Source: Asterias rubens (taxonomy: Eukaryota; Echinodermata; Asteroidea; Forcipulatida; Asteriidae). Taken from it: 64,000 nucleotides of DNA. Positions 55,738 to 64,000 of this stretch are shown here, piece after piece. Both the position numbers and the translations under genes were made by a program. The notes beneath the pieces are model-generated. The model was given only the letters and a program-made list of their open reading frames with translations, ran no database searches and was not told where the DNA came from. The DNA lies in NCBI RefSeq assembly GCF_902459465.1, contig NC_047070.1, forward strand, positions 14,720,156 to 14,784,155. Direction: 5' to 3'. Position 1 is the stretch's first letter, and each line of letters begins with the position of its first letter.

Positions 55738-58700
55738 ATGGGACGAAGCTCGGACGACCACCAGCGTAACCTGCAACGTTTTCACCATAAATCCAAGATC
55801 TTATTGAACACAAGAGAGAGAGATTACCTTCATGATGTCTTGAAACAGTATCATGCAAACCAGTAAGTGTTTAAGACGCCGGACAGTGTCAAAGATCTCC
55901 CCTCATAGAACAAAGTTGTCTTGTCAGTGCCAAAATGTTGTATCCTAAATATGGTGATTTAGTTTACAAAGTAGAGCGTCTTTAAATGCCCTTTATTATT
56001 ATTGTTTAACACGAGGTTAAAATTGTTTAACTCGCCTAATAAATAACCCAGATGTCGCACAAAACAAATGTACACAAAATAAGTACACATGAAGATGTGC
56101 AAAGTTTTCCTCAAAACATTTTCTTGTGAGATACATTGTTTTTGAACTGATACAACAGAGTACAGGTTTAGCATGACCTCTGTGTAATTCCAGGCCTGTT
56201 ACAAAACCCTTTTTATACTTGACAAAAGAAAGAGCAATCAACTCAGCAAAGTAGATATTGATGTCCTGAGTCAGAGTCTCTCCCAAAGGCTTTAAATGAC
56301 AACACAAGACACCATGTAAACCATTAAAAGCAGGTGTATGCAGCGTAACAAAAGCAGTCAAGTGGAAATAGCACTTTCTTCTGCCTTATTAAAATGGGGG
56401 CGGGGAGTGGTGAGGGAAAGGACTAACTGGTTTATCCTCAAGAGGTTGTCACAAAAACAAAAACAAAAAACCAAGGCAGAAAGACATGAAAGAATGGAAA
56501 AGGGTAATAAATTAGTGAACAAGACAGGCTAAAAAGGGAGACATCTGTGGGAAAAAAGGGAAGGCAAAGACAAGTTGTTAATCATTTTCTTCTTGGAGGT
56601 TCTAACCATGGGGCTGAATAAACTGGAGGCGCCTTATCCACTGGTAATTTTCATAAGATTTTCTGTGAACCCATCAGTACTCTCAGGCCTGGAGTTTCAT
56701 CTTTGAGAGGGCAAGGCCATTCCGTTGGAGAACAAAAATAAAGTATGGGAATCTTTTGAAGTAGCACCATGGCCAAGACCAGGGGCAGCATACATGTAGG
56801 CCATGGCTCTGTGGCATCTGAGTAATAGACCGATCCAGTAGGCTCCGCCCACAACGCACGTGTGAGCAAGAACACGTGGGGCTCTCCAATGCCTTTCTGC
56901 ACAACTCTGTTGCGCGCGCCAAGATACGGGCACGCTTGTCGGACCTTAGTGTTGGACCTTCGTTGCGTTGTGATTTGTCAATACCCGGAGCTTAATGGAT
57001 CGGTCTATTCCAGGCCTGCTGTACTCCTGCAATGCCTCAAATTATTGGTTCTATTTATTCCTCCCAGGGACCTAAAGAAACTGATAAAATGCCTCCTGAC
57101 CGTGTTAGACACTCCGGCCAAACTTGACCTTCTCGTCGAGGTCAGGGGGCTCCTTCCCAAGGTGCACCTTGCCCAGTTTGATTGGCTGGCCCCTTATGCC
57201 AAGATGGCACATCCTGTTATTCTCAGTGGAGGGCAAAGCGGGGGTACCACCACCAACGGCAGTGTTAAACACATGAGGAAGACCCGAAGCGATGGGTCTG
57301 TCGTCAGAGGTAAGAGATGTACACTGTACACAAATTTTATTGAAATCCCGGAGCATTTTCATGAAGTGGCTCAAGTGCCTACCGGTCAAAATTCTGTTTC
57401 AGAGACTGGCACTCATAAGTATTTTTTTTAAATTAAATTTATTATTTTGTTTTTCAAACCAAACAAAGTCTGACCTCTTCAATCATAATATAATTGACAC
57501 GGCTTGCCATTGACCTTTTTCAGTGACAAGCCATCGTTCAGCTTTTAGTTTTACTGGCATGTAAGCTTTTCCACTAGTCCATAATTCAATATAGAAAGAG
57601 ATGCTTTTCAACTTGGAACGCTGAACTAGCCAGCCAGACCACTTGGCGAGAATGTTGACTGGTCCTCCTGTCTTTTGAATAGCATTTGAAAACCCTCCCT
57701 GAACACCTCAGGGAAATACATAACATCTCCATTTTTCAGCAGCAACTTTAGACACACCTGTTCAAACTTGCTTTCACTACCACTTGAGAATTCCAATAGT
57801 GTCCTTCCGTTATCGACCTTATTAATACTCATATTTTATAAACTAAAAGTTTTTCAGCCAAAAAGAGGAGGCCATTTTGAAGGCAGTCATTAATTTAATA
57901 AAAGAAACTGTGACATTTGCTTGATGAAACTTATTAAACTGTTAAAGATATCCATGATTTAAATGTTGTTTAATGAGTCAAAACGTCCTTCCGTTACTGT
58001 GGAATTGCCCAGGACCAACTTGTCAATTGGTACTGTGCAAACCTTGGGCGGTGTTACTTTATGGTTTGATTTTTATCAAAGTGACGCATCTGGTGACCTA
58101 CTTTTAGCTCAGCGTTTTCACAAAGTGGTTAATCTCATAATGCACTGCTTACTGTGACTACATTTTGCATTCTTGTGAACTGCATTGAGTTATTGATTCC
58201 TAATAAACTGATTTGCCACTTTGTGATAAAGGCAGCTCATATCATGGATAGTTAGAATTGGCCACTCAGGAACTTAATCTAAAAATTGCTTTTTCAAACT
58301 TTGGTCTTACGAATTTTCAATTAATTCCTGAATTCTCATGATGTTCAATCAAAATAAAATTTAATTTTGGAGCTAAGTATGACTGGTGCAAAAAAATATC
58401 CCCTTTACCAGACCCATTTGTTTTTGTTTCGATAAAATCACATGTATGTATGTTTCTTTTTACTCTCATTATTGTGAGTAGGCCTATCTAATTAAAGGCA
58501 GTGAACACTATTGGTATTTACTCAAAATAATTATTAGCATAAAACCTTACTAGGTTACGAGTAATGGGAAGCTTTTGATAGTATAAACATTGTGAGAAAC
58601 GGCTCTCTCTGAAGTTGAGTACTTTTCGAGACCTCAGATTTAGAATTTGGGGTCTCGAAATCAAGCATCTGAAAGCACACAACTTCGTGTGACAATGTTA

Positions 58701-61700
58701 TTTTTTCTTTCATTATTATCTCGCAACTTCAACGACCAATTGAGCTCAAATTTTCACAAATTTGTTATTTTATGTTTATGTTGAGCTACACCAAGTGAGA
58801 AGACTGGTCTTTGACAATTACCAATAGTGTCTAAGTGTCTTTCAGTATCAAATGAAATAATATTGTTTACACCATTTTTATACATGTGAGGTAGAGACCC
58901 CTCTTTCTGGCGGACTCTGCATGTACCTATTGTAAAATGAGTGCATTCCACAAAATTAAATTTGACCTTGCTTGGGGCCCCTTTTTAGAGATGCCAGGCA
59001 TGATGAATACACACTGCTTACACTAATTACCATTCTAGTTCATCCATTCGTATCAAAGCCTAAAGCAAGTGGGTATTTATTGATTTTAATTCATTGTATG
59101 ATGGGCAAATAATATCGATCCCATTATACATTATATTCAGCACTACTTGGGATGCATTGGATGGATCTTTGTAATATTATTGATTGAGTTTCTACTTGTT
59201 TACCATACAGTGTTCCAGGGAATTACTCATTTTGTATTTAAAAAAATGTTTTTAGTTTAGTGAGAAGAGGTTTAAATTTTTGGGGGCGTTAGAATTTTCT
59301 GAAAATCTCATTTGAGCACTAGGCTAACATTTTTATGAATGAAGTATTTGTTAAAGCAAACACAAAGGGGATAAAGAAATGGTTAGTTCACAATGTGTCC
59401 AAGCAATGTGTTTATTTCTGGTGATGTATGACACTAAAAAATCTGGGATGTACTGAGACTGCATGCAAGCCTTTTGCAGAAATCTTGACAGACCTAAAAT
59501 CTTATCTTATGTGAGAAGTAAACAGGAAGAGTAGGTCTAATAATAACCTCACAGTCCAGTCTTGGTGCATTTATTTCATGGTCCAAAACATGGACAACTC
59601 AGATTTGATTTAGATTAAATTTTCACTTTTAGACTTAAGTGATTTTTAGGATTAGATGCAATTTGAACATTACATCTCTTGATGTATTTCCTAAAAGGTT
59701 GTATCCACATTGAGCTGAACACATAGTCACAGACGGTGGTCATGTTTGGTGGGATCAACTGGTGGTACATGAAATAACAAACTTGTCAAAACTTTTTGCT
59801 TTTAATATTGTGTGTGTCAGGAGACAAATAGCAGAAAACCATCACATTTTCAGCAAATTGTAAACGCAATGTCCGCTTGGTTTTAAAGACAATGGTCACT
59901 ATTGGTAAATGTCAAAGACCATTCTTCTCACTTATCTGAACATATGCGTAAATAACAAACCTGTACAAATTTGAGCTCAATCGGTCATCGAAGTTGCGAG
60001 ATAATAACGAAAGAAAAAAACACCCTTGTCACACGAAGTTGTGTGCTTTCTGATGCTTGATTTCGAGACCTCAAATTCTAAATGTGAGGTCTTGACATCA
60101 AATTCGTGAAAAAAAAACTTCTTTCTCGAAAAATACATTACTTCAGAGGGAGCCGTTTCTTGTCATGTTTTATACTATCAACCTCTCCCCATTACTCGTT
60201 ACCAAGTATGGTTTTATGATAACAATTATTTTGAGTAATTTTCAATAGTCTCCACTGCCTTTAACAAATGAGATCAGTTGTTGTTTTTGTTTTTGTTGTT
60301 GAAAGTTTTCAGATTTTACAGTTTTCTCAATTTTTTTAATCTAATTTCAGAGGTAGATATTTCAAAGAAAGAAATGGTTCTCTGTAACTTCACAATTAGA
60401 TGCTGTCAGACTAAACAACAATGTTTTTTGTCCTTGTACCAATCCTGTATACTACTTTGAATTGAAAGACTGCATATTACATGTCTACTAATACTAACAG
60501 ATTAGGGACCTATTAGATTAATGCCCTTGTAGCTGCACATACAACATGAAAAATGTGCTACATTACTGATTGGGAAAAAGCCATAAACAGAAAGTTTCCT
60601 GTTTCCTTGGCAACAATCAAACACAGCACTGGGTAAGTCCCTACATCACTGGCTGCACTGAGAGAGACCTTGTTAAAATCCACTGGAGTGGAACAAGAAA
60701 TGTCCTTCAACTGGGCTTTATTCTAATTATTCACGCTACAATTGCTGTGGCATCATGTCAGCATTGTGTTCATAATAATGCATCAAGGTGTCAAACTACA
60801 AGTATGTTGCTGTACAGTTATTGTACTGTACATGTATGTCTGTCTGGTGAGATTAGGATTTTGATTGTTGGTGGTCTCATGTAATATAATTTGGGTAAAT
60901 ATTTAGTTCTGACGAGAAAATTAATAATAAAATCACCCATTATATCGTTATGATTGGTAAGAAGTGCTGCTGCATAAAAAGGCCATCAATAGGCCCTTTT
61001 ATAGTCTACTGCTGGAATTTTCTCACTTAATATTGTTTGTTTATTTATTTATTTAATTATTTATATTATGTGATAAATTATCGATAAAGAACAATCTTGA
61101 ATGCGCCATTTTGGTGGTCAATGTCAACGTGTGTTAATAATAATAACAATAACAGAAACTTATATAGCGCCAAAGTCCGCCTAAAAGACGCTCAAGGCAC
61201 TTCACAGAGAAACAATTTAATAAGCAAAGGCTAAAAACACTAAACTAAGTAAAGCAGTTATTTAGAGAAGTGCGCATTTTGGCGACGCAATGTTTACTCG
61301 TAAACATATTGACCACCAACACAGTGAGCATGGCATCAGTCGCCGCGTGTGACGTGCGTGCCAGGGGTATTGTTTTTGTTATTGTGATAGATAAATACAC
61401 AATAAACTAAACACAGAATGACCTTGCAACGCTTACTCCTGAGTCTTACTCCTCAACCACTTGACTCCAGATGTCGGTTACCAGGAAACCAGGGTAAAAA
61501 ATGAAGAACAAAAACATTTTTAATTTATATTGACATTTCTTCTCTTAATTGCGCTCATTCAGGTACAAACGGTATCCATGCCAACCCAGCCACAGTTGTT
61601 CGCATGGTAACCATTGACAAAGACAGCGACACGTTGGGATTCAGCATCTACGGTGGCTCGGAGCATGGCAAGGGAATTTTCATCAACTCCGTGGAGCGGG

Positions 61701-64000
61701 GCTCAGTTGAAGGTAAGCACTTCTTGACAGTGGGATAACGTGTCTCTGGGCAACAGGGTTAGTTATCTTTTGGTGTTCCTGACCTGCGCAGTATTGTTTG
61801 GTCCTGATGTTGGGTAATTTTCTTGTGTCCTTCCCCAGGATGACTTTTTGTATTGCCTGTTCCCTTCCTACAGTACACTAATTTTTAATTTTTTCCATGA
61901 TAATAATTCTGCATGGTTCTCTTTGCTAGCTAGTTGCCCCCCTGGCATCATCTTTGTGCACTTGACCAGGGGGCACGGAGGCAATCTCTTTCATTGCCTC
62001 CATGCAGTATCAGGCATGTGTACTTCCTGGATATTTCTCAACTACCAGTTAAATTTTTCTTGTGTGTATGGCTTGCTTTGCTCCCTTTGGTTGTTTGTTT
62101 TTTTGTCTTTAAAAAACATACAATATTCTAAGTTTGAAAATTTGAAATTCAAGTTTGACTTTAGTGGGAGAAATCACTTCATTGCACCTGATGCCCTATT
62201 TAAGTTTTTACACCATTGTTGAAAGTATTGATTTGGTTGATATAAACTTCTTGTCTGCTTCTTGTTTTTCTTCTTTTTTCTGCAGAATCTCTTGGGCTTT
62301 GTGCAGGGGACCAGATCCTAGAGGTCAACAACATCAGTTTTGATAACATCACTAGAGGCAGTGCATCAATGGTGCTGCAGGGTAACAGTAGACTTCGCTT
62401 GAAAGTACAGCACTGGGGAAGAGTGCATGGCAATCGCATGGCAAAAGAAAAAACATCTTGGTAAATAACATTTTCATTTTTATCAATTTTAAAGGTAGGG
62501 TCATATATTGGTGCATACTCCAAAAATTAGTGATAATAAAAACTTATTTAGTAATAAATAAGAAGCGCTGTGCAGCTGTGGATAGTAGAAACTGTTTTGA
62601 GAAAGATTCTCCTTCGAACTAATATAGTTTTTTTTGTAATTGTTCACCCAAAAACTTGCCAATCTGAGAATAGAATTATACATGAATCGTTTCTCAGACT
62701 TGTCAGCGTTGATTGGAAACTCAAATGTCCATGGCGTCCATTTGTGAATGCTGTGGCCGGATGAATTTTAGTGCTCTGTTTTTGTGTAAGTACAGCACAA
62801 CAGATCTACGGCTTTATGTCCGATCCCAATGAAAACATTTATTTAAAGTGTCTTGCAAAAGGTACTGGACACCTTTGTCAAAGACTAGTCTTCTCACTTA
62901 TATGCATAAAATAACAAACCTGTGAAAATTTAAACTCAATTGGTTGTCGAAGTTGTGAGAGAATAATGGAAGAAAAAACACCCTGTCACACAAGTTTTGT
63001 GTTTTCAGATGCTTGACCTCAGCTGAGGTCTCAAATTCAATTCAAATGATTTAGTGAGAAATTACTTCTTGCTCAAAAACTACAATACTTCAGAGGGAGC
63101 CGTCTCTCTTAAGTTTTTATACTATCAACAGCTTTCCATTGCTCGTTACCAAGTAGGTTTTTATTCTAACAATTATTAGGAGTAGTTACCAATAGATCAG
63201 TCAGCCAGTTCACCACAAGGGAAAGGTAAAAAAAAAAAAAAAGATGTATCAACCACTTAAATGCTCATTTTCCTGATTTCAAAAACAGGTATGACACAGT
63301 GCAGCGGATGATCGTTGCTGGTGAGTTCAATGATGTGGATCCTTCCCACGCTGCCATGGGAGGAACGAGGCTGCTTAGCGGTGGAAACGAGAGACGGGTC
63401 ATCATCACGCTGTCGTCCAATCGTTGCATCGGGTTAAACATCAGAGGAGGAATGGAATATGGTGTTGGGATATATGTGTCAAAGTATGTTGCACTAATTA
63501 AGGGAGAAATCCTTTCTTTTTAGTGGTAGTTGCATTCAGGGAAAAAAATATAATTTAATAATAAAAATAATAGTATCGTCTCCTGATGATGACTAGAGCA
63601 AGCTAGTCAAACATTGAGACTGGTCAATTAAGAACTCACACCGCGGTAGTTTATAACAACCAGTGTAGTATCTTGCCTGGTGTAGTATCTTGCCTGCCAG
63701 GAAATGCTCTGGAGTTGTCGTGTTGTCCCTTTTTGTAAACAAAGTTTGTATACAGTTTGATTATTACACCATGACCAAACGGTCTAGTGCACCTTACTCA
63801 AGTGACCCGTGATTAAGTCATCAGTGTGTGGGTTTGAATACTGGTCATGGCACGTGTGTCCTTGAGCAAGACACTATCTTATTTTCCTGCGGATAAGACG
63901 CTTGGCGGACAAGGCGCAATAGCCTTGTTTGACCGCATTATTGAGTAAGGATTCTTCACACAAAGACCGTTGATTTGAACTGGACAAGAAGATTTTTTGT
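55738..64000 (+). CDS. Whirlin/PDZD7-family PDZ scaffold, 5' part (runs off the window)
   Basis: Five coding exons: 55738-55862, 57068-57309, 61563-61712, 62286-62460, 63289-63483, with GT-AG introns and matching phases; about 295 residues are visible. Vertebrate relatives (whirlin, PDZD7, harmonin) organise stereocilia links and synaptic or photoreceptor complexes. Residues about 10-90 are a harmonin-homology domain (RERDYLHDVLKQYHANQ, then LLTVLDTPAKLDLL and AQFDWLAPY). Residues about 134-217 are PDZ1, with the TLGF carboxylate-binding loop at 146-149, GGSEHGKGIF, and LCAGDQILEVNN. PDZ2 begins near 265 (RRVIITL, GLNIRGG, EYGVGIYVS) and is cut by the right edge. The domain before PDZ1 fits whirlin, but the linker (GRVHGNRMAKEKTSW) and the GSASMVLQGNSRL segment look more like PDZD7. 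The start is the first in-frame ATG of exon 1; an upstream untranslated exon is possible. Confidence 0.85.
56675..56815 (-). repeat. Interspersed repeat family D copy
   Basis: CCTGGAGTTTCATCTTTGAGAGGGCAAGGCCATT...CCATGGCTCTGTGGCATC resembles the copies at 49640-49790 and 37180-37345. In intron 1 of the PDZ gene. Confidence 0.4.
58492..58843 (-). mobile_element. Family A MITE, reverse orientation
   Basis: TTAAAGGCAGTGAACAC at the left and ACCAATAGTGTCTAAGTGTC at the right, where the last few bases of the inverted repeat are degenerate. In intron 2 of the PDZ gene. Confidence 0.82.
59883..60264 (+). mobile_element. TTAA-flanked palindromic MITE, family A
   Basis: TTAAAGACAATGGTCAC...AGTCTCCACTGCCTTTAA with the stem GAGACCTCAAATTCTAAA / TGTGAGGTCTTG. 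In intron 2 of the PDZ gene. Confidence 0.85.
61134..61240. repeat. Retroposon fragment (AAT)n - TTATATAGCGCC
   Basis: TAATAATAATAACAATAAC is followed by AGAAACTTATATAGCGCCAAAGTCCGCC...CGCTCAAGGCACTTCACAG. This is the common 3'-end phrase of animal non-LTR elements and SINEs and is related to 51060-51290. Confidence 0.5.
61920..62015. repeat. Interspersed repeat family D fragment
   Basis: GCCCCCCTGGCATCATC...TTGACCAGGGGGCACGGAGGCAATCTC...CATTGCCTCCATGC shares the GGCAAT...CATTGCCTCC core of family D. Confidence 0.4.
62856..63195 (+). mobile_element. Family A MITE, degenerate ends
   Basis: AAAGGTACTGGACACCTTTGTCAAAGAC at the left and AGTAGTTACCAATAG at the right. The central stem is reduced to CTTGACCTCAGCTGAGGTCTC. 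Ends about 95 bp before exon 5 of the PDZ gene. Confidence 0.75.
63560..63660 (-). repeat. Interspersed repeat family B end
   Basis: TGATGATGACTAGAGCAAGC...AAACATTGAGACTGGTCAATTAAGAACTCAC is the reverse complement of the block at 26325-26385. Confidence 0.6.
63783..63990 (+). repeat. tRNA-derived SINE, diverged
   Basis: GTCTAGTGCACCTTACTCAAG and GTGGGTTTGAATACTGG stand in for the A and B boxes, followed by GTGTGTCCTTGAGCAAGACAC, the same tail as the copies at 9812 and 22660. After exon 5 of the PDZ gene. Confidence 0.55.

Noticed and set aside
56862..57067. 5' extension of the second PDZ-gene exon
   Set aside because: The open frame continues leftward, but the acceptor at 57066-57067 and the phase match to exon 1 show that the upstream part is intron and partly repeat.

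Overview
This window looks like nuclear DNA from an invertebrate animal. It is AT-rich, its genes are split by GT-AG introns, and it is packed with short palindromic transposons (MITEs), tRNA-derived SINE heads and simple repeats. The gene set (complexin, RNF103, FAM204A, a whirlin/PDZD7-type PDZ protein) is metazoan. The FAM204A and RNF103 homologues and the repeat style suggest an invertebrate deuterostome, most likely an echinoderm such as a sea star. The species is inference: nothing here identifies it directly. All exon models were built by hand by matching splice sites and reading phase.

Layout. (1) 2669-7471, + strand: a complete seven-exon gene for a secreted 645-residue protein. It carries seven PLL-like lectin repeats, then a DWIGIY-type beta-sandwich, then a six-cysteine helical tail. 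(2) 7472-17493: no gene recognised. The stretch holds a tandem array of about 400-bp units, SINE heads, MITEs and several minisatellites. (3) 17494-36716, - strand: a complete four-exon complexin gene (140 residues). Its introns of about 10.3, 0.7 and 7.8 kb are full of repeats, and a possible 5' untranslated exon lies near 39.2 kb. (4) 41797-46197, + strand: a four-exon RNF103-type ER membrane RING E3 ligase (785 residues), with three palindromes just upstream. (5) 49061-52690, - strand: a six-exon FAM204A homologue (246 residues), convergent with RNF103. (6) 55738 to beyond the right edge, + strand: the first five coding exons of a whirlin/PDZD7-family scaffold (harmonin-homology domain, PDZ1, start of PDZ2).

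The genes do not form a pathway or operon. They are ordinary animal neighbours alternating in strand (+, -, +, -, +). The most unusual item is the first gene, because PLL-type propellers are best known from bacteria and this domain combination is not one I recognise. The second theme is the repeat landscape: at least 13 copies of one TTAA-flanked palindromic element, a satellite-like array that appears to have grown from part of such an element, and MITEs that carry palindromic CRE sites.
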